From Protopterus annectens (lineage: Eukaryota; Chordata; Ceratodontiformes; Protopteridae), in contig NC_056733.1 in the NCBI RefSeq assembly GCF_019279795.1, positions 1,121,293,362-1,121,357,361 on the forward strand: DNA of 64,000 nucleotides, read 5' to 3'. Positions 10,911 to 20,997 of this stretch are shown here, piece after piece (position 1 is the stretch's first letter; every line of letters begins with the position of its first letter). Under the pieces are notes generated by a model. That model searched no databases and was not told the origin of the DNA. It saw only the letters and a list, made by a program, of their open reading frames with translations. The position numbers were made by a program, and so were the translations under genes.

Positions 10911-12700
10911 ATGTCAGAAAAAGTTTAATAATTGTCTCACCTGGGGAAAGCAAATACCACACAGAGACTTCCACTCTTACTGTGTCACTTGTTTAGGCCC
11001 AGAGCACAACGTCCCCCGTATCGCTTCTGTGCTTTGTTTAACGCCAGAACTATCAGTCATTGGGCCCTTATTGTAGCCAGATATTTTCCTTTACAGTCCT
11101 CCTTTCCGATATGGCTTCGGTAAGCCATCTGACAGCAGATCTTCTGAAAAAACATAAAGATAGACAGAGACATGATGGCACAAGTCCAAACCTACTGACG
11201 ACGCTTCCGTTAAGCTAGTCGTCATTCCTCCGGTACTCTGTGAGGTGCTTTCGCAGCCCCTGATGCCCACTTCTGTTGATTCATAGGCCGCTACAGAGAC
11301 CCTTTCAGAGTCAGGTATGCCACAAAACTCTTCGTCTAAGGATCCTGCGATAGTCTCTACCTTGGATGGGTCCAGAGCCACTGAGTAGGCACCAGCTTCC
11401 AAGGAAGTCCTTCGCACTACCGAATCTTGACCCAAACCGGTGTCTTTTTTTGCGACTACCATTCTTTCAGAAACTACAGTGTTTCTTCAGCCCAGGGTTC
11501 GAACCACACCCAAGAAACAGACCCACTCTCAGGCGCCTGCTACCTTGCCTCAGTCTCAAATGCTTAAAATGGCGGAAGACCTGATCATGGGAAGCCAAGC
11601 TACCCCCTCAAAAAGGAAAGGCGATCTGTCCCCTGTAGTTTTGTCTGAGCAAGTGTCAGATGCATCTGACTATGAAGACATGCGACCCCTCTCCACTCAT
11701 CAGGATTCTGATGCAGAGGGCTCCCTTCCTTCGGCCTTTCCCCCAGAGGATTTTTCCTGTGGGGAAACCCTGCATACTTTAAGGGAGCATTTCCAATGGG
11801 AGAGTCAGGACTACCCTCAGTCTAAAAAGAGACACTGGGAATTCCTAGATCTCCCGCAGCACAGACCCTTAGTCATCCCCCAATCCTGGATGTTGTGGAA
11901 GATTTCCTTGAATCCACCTTGACACCTGAAGCCCTACCTCCTGCTCCCAGAAAACAAGACTGCCCTGACTCTCTCAAATATCTTTTTAAAAATCCAACAG
12001 CTGATCCTGAGGTCATTTCTCAAGGGTCAAACGTGATTAGAGCACTCTAAGAATCCCACCCCCTCAGACAGGGATTCCCGAGCATTGGACAATTGGGGTA
12101 AAAACAGTATGCGCCTCTGCTACTCTTGCTATCAGGGCACTAAATTGTCAGTTTCATATGCTGAAATTTCAGCAACATACCTTGGAACTCCTTAAAGAAA
12201 AGTCTTCCTTTCCTGTTTGGGCAGAATCTAAAGATTTACAAGACTTAATGCATTTTGCAAGTCAGGTAACTGAACACACTTTGCACTGAGGTTTTGATGC
12301 CCTAGAAGCTTTTTGCAGGGCAGCAGTCACTGGATCTGTCATTAAAAGACATGCATGGATTAAGGAACAACCCCTGCCAGACCATGTCAAATCTAAATTG
12401 TTGGAGGCCCCCTTGCACAAATAACTTATTTGGCACTAAGATCTTAAAAAAAAGATGGTAGAAAAAGCAAAATTTATGCAAACAGTTAAGGATTTCTTAC
12501 AGGTCCGGCCCCGTAGGCTTAGCAGGCATTGTCCCTGCAAGCACTGGTCCTTTCCTACTCTGAGTAAACTGGCCCAGCCTAGGCCCTGTGGAAACAGACC
12601 CCCCCCCTGCCACAGACAGCAGCCCCAGGGAATGCCGAAATCTAAGCAGTGGACTACCTCTACTTCAAAATTAGGGAGTTCTAAGCCACGCCCTTATAAC
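10911..12700 (+). pseudogene. DIRS-A gag, broken
   Basis: The ATG at 10911 matches the start used by B, C, D and F, but the frame stops after five codons. Downstream pieces in different frames correspond to the B gag: the acidic DSDAEGS/PPEDFS region (about 11690-11750), the HTLREHFQWE block (about 11770-11800), the CGFDA/RAAVTGS region (about 12290-12350) and the TVKDFLQV block near 12485. Its C-terminus is rich in proline and basic residues. At least six disruptions are visible. Gag-like proteins of DIRS elements are thought to bind RNA. Confidence 0.75.
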
Positions 12701-14480
12701 TCACAATTACTCACTTCCTCCACCTCCCACCCACCTTCACTTACCCCTAGGAGGAAAACTCTCCTTTCACTCAAGCACCTGGGGCACCATTACCAAGGAA
12801 CAATGAGTTCTAAACATTGTGTCTCAGGGATACAAATTTTCCTTCCACACCCTTCCAACCCCAAAAGGGTTCCCAGATCTACCACTAAATCAGTGGGCAG
12901 AGGCTCAAAAGCAAATCCTTTCCCTGCTGTGTATGAGGGCAGTAGAGCATGTTCCTGCAGAACAGATAGGCCAAGACTTCTACTCCAGACTTTTTCTGGT
13001 GCTCAGAAAAGAGGGCACCTGGCACCCCATCCTCTGTCTATCCATTCTGAACACCTTCCTGGTGATCCCAAAATTCAAAATGCTCACCCTCCAGCAGCTG
13101 CTACTAGTGCTGTCCAAGGATGCTTGGCTAGCCACCCTAGATCTAAAAGAGGCCTACCTCCACATTCCAATCAGGGAATCATGCAGGAAATATCTCCACT
13201 TCAGGGCAGGATTTCAACGCTTTCAGTTCTCTGTGCCTCCCTTTGGCTTATCTACTGCTCCCAGAGTTTTCACAAAATGTCTGTCACCGGCCATTGGCTT
13301 TTGCAGACAAAGAAATATTCAAATTTACCCATACTTGGACGACTGCCTTATTCAGGCAGACATCCAGGAAAAGCTGCTCAAGCAACTGGCATTTGTAAAG
13401 CTGCTCAAGCAACTGGCATTTGTAAAGACCCTTCTAACCTCCCTAGGGTACACAATCAACGAAAAGAAATCCAAACAGGTGTCCACCCAAACCAAAGGAT
13501 AATCTTCCTGGCAGCAAGTCTGGATACAGCATCCCAGATGGCATACCTTACACCAGAGGAACAAATTTTTCTAACAGCCTACTTCTCTCAGCTAGCCACC
13601 AGGCCCCAGCTATCTGCAAGGAAGATCCTACAAGCTCTGGGGTTCATGACATCTTGCATATACTACTCATTCCATATGCCAGAATGCATATGGGGAAACT
13701 TCAGTGGTACCTAAAGAGCCTTTGGTGTCGACACTCTTAAGACCTGGAAACTCTTCTACCTTGCCTCAGGAATTTCTTTGGTGGGCAACAGCATGCCCAG
13801 ACCTTTACCACAGATGCATCAGACTATGCTTGGGGTGCACACCTGGACAGCAGGTGCATACAGGGCCAGTGGAGCCCACAGCAAATCCCTCTGTACATCA
13901 ATCAAAATGAGATGATTGCTGTGCCAGCATGCCTTGATGGCTTTCAAACCCCTTCTCTCTCCAGGGGTTCTCCTGATCAAAACAGCCAACACCACTGTGA
14001 TGTGGTACATCAACAAGCAGGGAGGGACTCACTCCTACCCTCTATGCAGGCTGGCCATGACCCATTGGCTCATAGCCTCTTCCATGCAACTACACCTGTT
14101 AGCACAATTCCTACCAGGCTCAACTCTGTAGCAGACAAATTAAGTAGAAACCTGGACCCAAACGAGTGGCAACTCAACAGAAGTACCTTCACCCTAATAA
14201 CACAGAGGTAGGGAACCCCGAAGGTCTACCTCTTTGCCTCCCACACCAACCATCAGCTCAACACATTCTGCACCAGGGAGCATTACTGCATGGCTTGGAA
14301 AATGGATGCCCTGTCCTTCCCCTGTGTAAATCTATTGGTCTATGCCTTTCCTCTCCTACCTCTCATCCCCAGGATACTGCTCAAAATAAGGGAGGAAAAA
14401 CCATGGACCATTCTTATAGCTCCAGACCGGCCCTGGCAACACTGGTATCCCTTGCTGCGCAGCCTGTCCCTGCTGCCTCC
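12700..14480 (+). pseudogene. DIRS-A pol: RT, RNase H, methyltransferase-like, broken
   Basis: The RT part (12819-13502) keeps FYSRLFLV, the LDLKEAYLHIPI motif and the catalytic YLDD (13332-13343). A 27-bp exact tandem duplication at 13371-13424 adds nine residues straight after the catalytic region. RNase H motifs (TDASDYAWGAHL near 13810 and TTVMWYINKQGGTHSYPLCR near 13990) follow in another frame. The methyltransferase-like domain (14215-14470) keeps AWKMDALSF, YAFPLLPLIPRIL and LIAPDRP.QHWYPLL. The gene lies between decayed gag and the recombinase and cannot make a full product. Confidence 0.8.
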
Positions 14481-14534
14481 ATGGCATCTTCCTCAGATTC
14501 CAAACCACCTGATGCAGAGGGAAGAGGAATTTAT

Positions 14535-15607
14535 GCATCCCCAATTGCAGACACTGTTTGGCAGCTTGGCTTATTCCCTAACCCCGAACCAGTCTGCCAT
14601 CCTCAGTAAACAGCTTCTGGATGTTCTCCATGAGGTCAGACGTCTTAGCACCAGAAAGTCTTATGCAGATAAATGGAAAAGGTTCTGCACCTGGATCCAG
14701 GCTAAGGGAGCCAATATGGCACAGCCCTCCATCCCACTCATCCTGGATTACTTAGCTGACCTACTAGACAGTGGTCTCTTTCTCCTCTATAAAAATTCAT
14801 GCCTCTGCCATTTCTGCTCATTTTCCCACTGAGCAGCCCCTTTTTCTCACACCCTTTGATCAAACAGTTCCTCAGAGGGGCTAGCAACTTGAGGCCCCCT
14901 AGAAGGGCACCAACACCAGCTTGGGACCTTAATTTTGTCTTGGAAAAGCTCACCCTGCCCCCTTTTGAACCAGTTTCTTCTGCAGAGCTAATATTTCTCT
15001 TCTGGAAGACAGCATTCCTTTTGGCTATCACTTCAGCCAGAAGAGTCTCTGAGCTGCAAGCACTCATGGCTTTGGAACCTTTCATCATCTTCCATGCAGA
15101 CAGGGTATCCCTCAGAACTAACCCATCCTTCATGCCCAAGGTTGTGTCCAGTGTGGCTCTTAACCAATCCATTAATTTGCCCACCTTCTTTCCTAATCCC
15201 CAGAACAAGGGGGAAAGGATTATTCACTCTCTAGATGTGCATAGACAGCTCAGATTCTATCTGGACAGGACTAAATACTTCAGAAAGTCTGATAAATTGC
15301 TGGTTAGCTTTGCTACAGGGGCAGAAGGCAAAGCCATATCCAAGTAAACAATTTCTAAATGGATAGCACATTGCATCAATTTCTGCTACAAACAGCATGG
15401 AAAGCCTCCCCCCAAAGGGGTCAGGACACACTCCACCAGAGCCGCCTCCACCTCTGCAGCTTTCCTCGGGAGTCCCCACCAGGGACATCCTGGAGGCTGC
15501 CACCTGGACAACCTGTTCACACTTTTACCAAGCATTACCACCTGTCTCTCCTCCAAATCCAGGGCAGGGTTTGCCTCTGCAGTCTTGCAGGGCATCCTAG
15601 CCAGCCC
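14535..15607 (+). pseudogene. DIRS-A tyrosine recombinase, broken
   Basis: The N-terminal helix-rich part keeps RLSTRKSYADKWKRFC (near 14640). After a frameshift near 14820, the catalytic part runs in one frame to a stop at about 15345. It has TSARRVSELQAL, which holds the first catalytic arginine. The HSTRA box (H-x-x-R, near 15430) and the KHYHL tyrosine region (near 15530) lie past that stop in other frames. The A2 remnant begins directly after the last coding bases. In DIRS elements this enzyme joins the circular DNA to the target. Confidence 0.8.
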
Positions 15608-16480
15608 CTAGATGTTCTTCATTCCACATCCAATAGCTGCAGTCTAACTATTGGGTAGTCCGGGTTCAGTCGGCCAGAGTAGTTGAGTATATAGCTGGCC
15701 CGGTCAGGCGCACATCCAACTGGCGTCGGGTACTCACGCGCATGACCGCCGTCATATCCATATCTTTTTGCCGGTCCATCCGATGCCAAGAAGTCTTTGA
15801 GCAGTGCAGGTTGGTCTGAAATTTGAAATCTGAAGTGAATTTCGGGCCGAATCAGAGTTGGCCTAAAGTACCCGTTATTTTTGTTTTAGTTTTTCTTGCC
15901 TCGGTATAATCGGATCATCAAAAAAGATAATAGTATTATTGTGGGTGGGAAACAGATACCTCATAGGGATTACCATACTTTGTGTATACATTTAGGGCCT
16001 GAGCACGGCGTGTTTGGATACGCTCTTGTGCTGGGTTGGTACAGCGCACTACTAAGAAAAAGAAGGTTAGACTGTGCCAGGTTAGTGTTTGGGAAGCGTT
16101 GCAATTATAAAATGCCGTCGATCCGGCGGCCCTCATTCAGAAAGGCGCGGGACAAACAAGCGAAGCCTAGGGTTGATGAACCGCAGTCCCCGGACGTCGG
16201 TTCTTAGAAAAACTCCAGTGGAGCCAGAGGTTTTGCGGATGATTTTAATAGCTTCCAGATTGGCCTCGGCAAACACTGTACCCACTACTAAGGAGTCTGG
16301 TAAGGAAGCCGTACAGCAAAGAATTTGGAGACTGCAGCAATGTGGAATGTTTGTACCTACCATAAATGTAGATGTTGTAGATGTTCCAGATCCATCACAT
16401 TGCTGCTGATCAACTTACCTCCCTCCTTTAGGGGTGGTTTGGGGTGGGTGTGTGGGTGAGGTTATATTTGTATATTTTCC
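15608..16480 (+). mobile_element. DIRS remnant A2, internally deleted, inside copy A
   Basis: It starts with a new left end (GATGTTCTTC) and an inverted repeat of the B/E subfamily, including GGGTAGTCC and GCGCATGACCG. A short gag piece and then an ICR-like block (16330-16410) follow. The ICR piece holds GCAGCAATGTGGA and CCTACCATAAATGTAGATG. The right inverted repeat is absent and the sequence passes into copy A's own 3' region near 16480. All of pol and the recombinase gene are missing. It may be a deleted retrotransposition product or a collapsed full insertion. Confidence 0.7.
15909..16207 (+). pseudogene. A2 gag N-terminal fragment
   Basis: The frame contains GGKQIPHRDYHTLCI.LGPEH, matching the double zinc-finger-like N-terminus of B and E, followed by RLDCARLVFGKRCNYKMPS. 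It ends at a stop at 16205-16207. The first cysteines and part of the second finger are mutated. It is a remnant with no expected function. Confidence 0.6.
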
Positions 16481-16516
16481 TTGACTGCCTCCACTCATTT
16501 CCTCAGCTTTGGGAAT

Positions 16517-16620
16517 CTACCCAGATGTGATGACTGCAATAGTGAAACACGAAGAACACAATACATTTGTGTACACTTACCATAAATGTAGATGTTCGAG
16601 TGTATTCACTGTTGCAGTCC
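16517..16620 (+). repeat. DIRS-A internal complementary region
   Basis: The first part (CTACCCAGATGTGATGACTGC..ACACGAAGAACA) is the complement of a left end. The second part (GTACACTTACCATAAATG..TGTTGCAGTCC) is the complement of the right end. Known DIRS elements use this region to template joining of the two ends into a circle. Confidence 0.75.
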
Positions 16621-16990
16621 TGGTTTCCTTCCCTCCATCCCCCTTTATTCTTTCTCCTTTTAATACCTTCTTCCTTGTTCTGTTTTCCTTAAAGGGCATA
16701 CTGGTATTTATTTTCCACTGGTGGGGTTCTTCCATGAAAACCTGGCCTCCTACTTTGGGTGCTCCTGACAGGTTAGGGCAAGAAAAGCTGATGTAATGGC
16801 ATCTCCCTTGCTTTATACTACTGACGACCAGACGTCCGTCATCAAGCGACAGCAACCAACGCATAAATATAAAGTCTCTGGTATTCAGGCAGGCCAAGGG
16901 CTGCCCTGGCAGGGTAACCCAAATGTGATGACTGCAACAGTGAATACACTCTTAACATCTACATTTATGGTAAGTGTACACAAGTGGACT

Positions 16991-17055
16991 TTCTTAGATC
17001 CCTGTCAGGTCAACTTTTTAGGGTGATTTGTTGATGAAGTAATTAGCTTGGATCA
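16991..17055 (-). mobile_element. CR1-like LINE copy 1, segment iii
   Basis: This 65-bp stretch lies between DIRS A and DIRS B. It aligns with about 34880-34930 of LINE copy 2: AGATC.CT..CA, then TCAACT/TCCACT, then TTAGGGTG/TAGGAGGGTG. It is therefore the next piece of the split LINE and not a spacer. The match is short, so confidence is moderate. Confidence 0.5.
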
Positions 17056-17226
17056 GATGTTCTTCATCTCACATTGCTGCAGTCCTTACATATGGGTAGT
17101 CCGCTGTCCTCGGTCGGCCCGAATACCAAAGTATTAGGCTGACGTCTGTCATGGGCGCTCAGAACTGACATCAGAGCGTCAGGGTATAAGAGCGCATGAC
17201 CGACGTCATATCCTCAGTCTTTTTTG
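17056..17226 (+). repeat. DIRS-B left inverted repeat
   Basis: From about 17070 to 17224 this is the exact reverse complement of 22326-22482. The outer 13 bases differ (GATGTTCTTCATC here against GATGTTCGAAGAT at the right end). It contains several GACGTC words and a TATA-like GGTATAAG at 17183-17190, so it probably holds the promoter for the element. Confidence 0.88.
17185..17208 (+). promoter_or_regulatory. TATA-like box and CRE-like half sites in the B repeat
   Basis: TATAAG at 17185-17190 lies between GACGTC words upstream (near 17140) and CGACGTCA at 17201-17208. The same positions in copies C and D carry a full TGACGTCA followed by a TATA-like box. The module is in the inverted repeat, so a mirror copy faces the other way at the right end. 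Confidence 0.5.
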
Positions 17227-17370
17227 CCGCATGGTCCGATGCAGAAGCAGCGTTGCAAGTGCCGTTCGGCGTTCTGAAACTTTCGTATTCTGAGTTTCAG
17301 ACCGAATCCAAGTTGGCTAAGTACCCCGTTGGGGAATATTTTTGTTTTTTCTTGCCTCAGTTAATTCCGG

Positions 17371-19098
17371 ATGTCAGAAAAAGTGAATAATTGTATTTCT
17401 TGTGGGAAACAGATACCGCATAGGGATTATCACTCTCTTTGTATTCCTTGTTTGGGACCTGAGCACGACGTAGTCGGGTGTCGCTTTTGTGCTAAGTTTA
17501 ATAAGCGCACCATCAAGCGTAGGTTAGATTGCGCTAGGCTTGTCTTCGGTAAGCGGTGTAATTATAATATGCCGTCGGATCCTCCGACGCCCGCTACCGC
17601 GAAGAAGCGCAAAGACAAATCTTTAAAACCCAGACAGGATGAGTCGTCCATTCCGGACGCCGGCTCTTTAGGAACTACGGGGGAATCTGTGGATCCGTCC
17701 GAGGTTTCAGTTGAGTCTCAGGAGGAGACTTTGATTTTGCAAGATGTGGCCTCTCAGGAGGCAGGTCAGGCTGAGGGGGCCTCTCAGGTTACTGTTCTCC
17801 CTTCCTTACCTAAGGGGATTAGGCCTTCTCCTTCTGTTTCTAGGGCTTCTTCCAAAGGCAGGGCTAGTTTACCTTTCCCTGGTGTCAGTCCTAGTTCTGC
17901 AGGTTCTGTGCCTAAAAAGCACATGCTTAAAATGGCAGAAGATTTAATTACTTTGATAAGAGGTTCTATGCCCCCTCCTGATAAGAGGCCCAGAGTGGAG
18001 CCAGAGGTGGAGAGTTTGGAACAGGCCTCAGATGATTCAGAGTCTTCGGCTGAAGACATTCAAGATTTTCTTACTTATTCTGATTCTGATGCAGAGGATT
18101 CCACTCCTTCTGCTTCTCCTCCAGAAGATTTTTCCTTCTCAGAAACACTTCATTCTATGAGGGAGCATTTTAAATGGGAAGGTCAGGATTTCTCTGATTC
18201 ACGGAAGAGGCTTAGGGAGTTCTTGTTTTTACCACAACATAGGCCCTTGGCTATACCTCCTGTTTTGGATGTTGTGCAAGATGTTTTCTCTGAGGCTTCC
18301 CTTAATCCAGATTCTTTGCCTCCTGCGCCAGTTAAACCGGACAGGTATTACAGAGTACCTGAGCCTCATAAATATCTGCATAAGAGTCCTAGGGCAGACC
18401 CAGAAACTATTAGCCAGGGACCTAAGGGTGTCGGGGCTTCTGTTGTAAAGAATCCAGTTCCTATAGATAAAGAGGCTAGAGCTTTGGATAGATGGGGTAA
18501 AAAGGTGTATACCTCTTCTACTTTAGCAATGAGGGCTTTGAATTGCCAGTTTCATATGTTGAAGTATCAGAATTTCCTCCTTACTCAACTAAAATCTAAA
18601 GTGGATGCTTTGGCAGAGGGCATTGAGTGTAAGGAATTACAGGATTTGGTACATGTCTCTGAACAGGTGGGTAAGCATTCTTTGCAGTGTGGTTTTGATG
18701 CTTTACAGGCTTCTTCCAGGGTGGCTGCCACTGGTTCAGTTCTTCGCAGGCACGCCTGGCTTAAGGATCAGAATTTGTCAGAGTATGTTAAAACTAGAAT
18801 TTTGGATGCTCCTTTACAGTCTGAAGTTTTATTTGGTCCCCCTGTGGAGTCTGTTTTGAAAGACAAGGCTAAGTCTATGCAGACTGTTAAAGATTTTTTG
18901 CAGGTGCAGCCTCCAAAGTTTAGTAGGAATTGGCCTACTAAGGGGTGGACGTATCCTTCTTCTGATTCTCAGTCTAGAGGTAGATCTAGACGTGGTAGGG
19001 GCAGAGCTCAGAGTACTTTCAGGCCTAGAACATGGAGTTCACCTGCACAATCTTCAGGTGAGGGCAGGGGCCAGTCCTTTCGTAAACAGGCCCAATGA
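17371..19098 (+). CDS. DIRS-B gag-like protein, 575 codons, intact
   Basis: This is the only uninterrupted DIRS gene in the window. The N-terminus has a double zinc-finger-like array: C8, C11, H21, C24, C27, H32, C37 and C40. A basic patch follows (residues about 48-62, KRTIKRRLDCARL). The middle is acidic and Ser/Pro-rich. The conserved core has RALDRWGKKVYTSS and CQFHMLKYQ (about 370-400) and VLRRHAWLKDQ (about 455). The C-terminus is Arg/Gly-rich (RGRSRRGRGR), typical of nucleic-acid binding. The same start codon is present in A, C, D and F. It ends in an ATGA overlap with a candidate pol start. DIRS gag proteins are thought to package element RNA. Confidence 0.85.
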   Translation: MSEKVNNCISCGKQIPHRDYHSLCIPCLGPEHDVVGCRFCAKFNKRTIKRRLDCARLVFGKRCNYNMPSDPPTPATAKKRKDKSLKPRQDESSIPDAGSLGTTGESVDPSEVSVESQEETLILQDVASQEAGQAEGASQVTVLPSLPKGIRPSPSVSRASSKGRASLPFPGVSPSSAGSVPKKHMLKMAEDLITLIRGSMPPPDKRPRVEPEVESLEQASDDSESSAEDIQDFLTYSDSDAEDSTPSASPPEDFSFSETLHSMREHFKWEGQDFSDSRKRLREFLFLPQHRPLAIPPVLDVVQDVFSEASLNPDSLPPAPVKPDRYYRVPEPHKYLHKSPRADPETISQGPKGVGASVVKNPVPIDKEARALDRWGKKVYTSSTLAMRALNCQFHMLKYQNFLLTQLKSKVDALAEGIECKELQDLVHVSEQVGKHSLQCGFDALQASSRVAATGSVLRRHAWLKDQNLSEYVKTRILDAPLQSEVLFGPPVESVLKDKAKSMQTVKDFLQVQPPKFSRNWPTKGWTYPSSDSQSRGRSRRGRGRAQSTFRPRTWSSPAQSSGEGRGQSFRKQAQ

Positions 19099-20940
19099 CC
19101 TGCATTTTCAGCTGCCAGATTCTTCTTGCCTGGCAGCTCCTTTGGGAGGAAAGTTAGCACTCTTCAAGCAAAACTGGCTTTTAGTCACCCAGGACAAATG
19201 GGTATTGGACATTATAAACCGAGGCTACAAGTTTTATTTCCATACATTGCCTCCCTTCAAAGGTATGCTAGACGTTCCTCCTCAACAAAGGGTAGAGGCT
19301 TACAAGCAGATTTCTTTACTTCTTCAAATGGGAGCCATACAGCCGGTCCCTCTGTCAGAAGTGGGCCTAGGATTTTATTCTCGCCTGTTTCTAGTACCAA
19401 AGAAAGGGAACACGTGGAGACCGATTTTGGATTTATCTATCCTCAACACATTCCTGGACATTCCAAAGTTCAAAATGTTGACGTTGCAACAGCTTTTACC
19501 TCTGTTGGGCAAAGATCACTGGATGGTAACTCTGGATCTCAAAGAGGCTTATCTTCATGTTCCTATCAGGCCCAGTTGCAGGAGGTACCTGCGTTTTCGG
19601 GCTGGGACTTTACATTATCAGTTCTCTGCATTGCCCTTTGGCTTATCTACTGCCCAGGGTGTTCACAAAGGTTCTGGCTCCAGTGATAGCCTTCTTCAGG
19701 TTGAGAGGAATACAAATTTATCCTTATTTGGACGATTGCCTGATTCTTGCTCAAGACAAGTACGAACTTCTTCATCATCTACAGTATGTGATGGCAGTGT
19801 TAAGGTGCCTAGGGTATTCTGTGAACGAAACAAGGTCCAGTCTAGTACCCTCTCAGGAAATGTGCTTTCTGGGTGTGAGACTGAATACAGCTTCCCAGAT
19901 GGCTTTTGTGACCCCGGACAAGCAAAAGAACCTTACTCTTTACTTCCATCAATTGTCTCTACGGTCCAGGCTGACTGCAAGGACAGTCCTTCAAGCCTTG
20001 GGGTTCATGGCATCTTGTATCCTGGTGCTTCCCAATGCCAAACTGCATATGAGGAAGCTCCAATGGTATCTCAAGAACGTATGGACACAACACTGCCAAG
20101 ATCTGGACACTGCCATTCAAATAATACCTTGCATTCAAAAGGAATTTTGTGGTGGGCTCAGGAATGTCACCTAAACAAGGGACTCTCTGTGACCCGACCA
20201 GAGGCGAGTCAGATTCTAACGACAGATGCCTCGGACAAGGCTTGGGGAGCACACCTCAATGGAAAATGGGTTCAAGACACGTGGCCTGCCAGACTTCAAC
20301 ATTTGCATATCAACTTGAAGGAGATGTTAGCAGTCCAATTTGCATTGATGGCTTTCAAAGATTTACTTCACCCAGGGCAAGTGTTGATTCAAACAGACAA
20401 CACAACTGTCATGTGGTACATCAACAAGCAAGGGGGAACACATTCGTACCCTCTTTGCAGACAAGCGATGATTTTGTGGGAGACTGCTCTCAGTTTACAC
20501 CTCAATCTTCAGGCAAGGTTTCTACCAGGAGCACAGAACTCCTTAGCAGATGTGTTGAGCAGACAGATAGTGGATCCCCACGAGTGGAAATTGGATCCTC
20601 ATGTATTTCGAAGGTTGACAGTGTTGTGGGGAACTCCAGACATCTGTTCGCTTCTCCACTAAATTTCCAGTTGCCAAAGTTTTGCACAAAAATGTTTCAT
20701 CCCACAGCTTGGAAGGTGGATGCTCTATCCTTCAGTTGGAGCAATCTTCACGTCTATGCCTTTCCACCTCTGCCTCTCCTCCCAAAGGTACTCTTGAAGG
20801 CCAGACAAGACAAGCCATCCATGATTCTGATAGCTCCAGATTGGCCTCGACAGCACTGGTACCCTCTGCTGAGAAGTTTAGTACAGGAGCCTCCATGGCC
20901 TTTGCCTTCGATTCCGCACCTTTGTCACAGGAGGGCAATC
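19095..20940 (+). pseudogene. DIRS-B pol: RT, RNase H, methyltransferase-like
   Basis: The RT has GFYSRLFLVPKK, WRPILDLSILN, LDLKEAYLHVPI and ALPFGLSTA, then the catalytic YLDD at 19725-19736. RNase H has TTDASDKAWGAHL (near 20220), TDNTTVMWYINKQGG (near 20395) and LADVLSR. The methyltransferase-like part has AWKVDALSFSW, YAFPPLPLLPKVL and APDWPRQHWYPLL (near 20835). Four small lesions are seen. The ATG in the ATGA overlap is one frame off the RT. Two bases are missing near 19656 and one near 20145, which together restore frame. About four bases are missing near 20642. Pol should therefore not be made whole. Confidence 0.85.
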
Positions 20941-20997
20941 ATTTCCTCAATGTCAGGATTCAGTCCCAGCATCTAACAGCCTGGCATATTCTGTTCT

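Larger units (their letters stand above)
10595..16990 (+). mobile_element. DIRS-like retrotransposon, copy A
   Basis: The left end GATGTTCTT (10595) opens an inverted repeat to about 10790 with a TATA-like AGTATAAAG. Then follow decayed gag, RT, RNase H, methyltransferase-like and tyrosine recombinase regions, an ICR at 16517-16620 and the right inverted repeat at about 16770-16990. The right end reads GTACACAAGTGGACT, a mutated form of the conserved right end. A smaller DIRS remnant (A2) sits at about 15608-16480, between the recombinase gene and the ICR. Copy A itself is inserted in CR1-like LINE copy 1. There is no target duplication, as expected for recombinase-mediated insertion. Confidence 0.9.

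Noticed and set aside
13371..13424. A CRISPR-like or regulatory repeat array
   Set aside because: There are only two exact units with no spacer, inside an RT gene. It is a tandem duplication.
15608..15800. Right inverted repeat of DIRS-A
   Set aside because: The orientation is that of a left end, and it is followed by a gag start. It belongs to the nested remnant A2.
16860..16885. Shared word TAAATATAAAGTCTCT with the SINE at 58752 as evidence of a SINE insertion in DIRS-A
   Set aside because: The word in DIRS-A is explained by its own left repeat (complement of 10670-10700). The match is coincidence.
16577..16897. A minus-strand 106-codon frame over the DIRS-A 3' end
   Set aside because: It covers the ICR and right repeat of DIRS-A, which are structural, and shows no protein motif.
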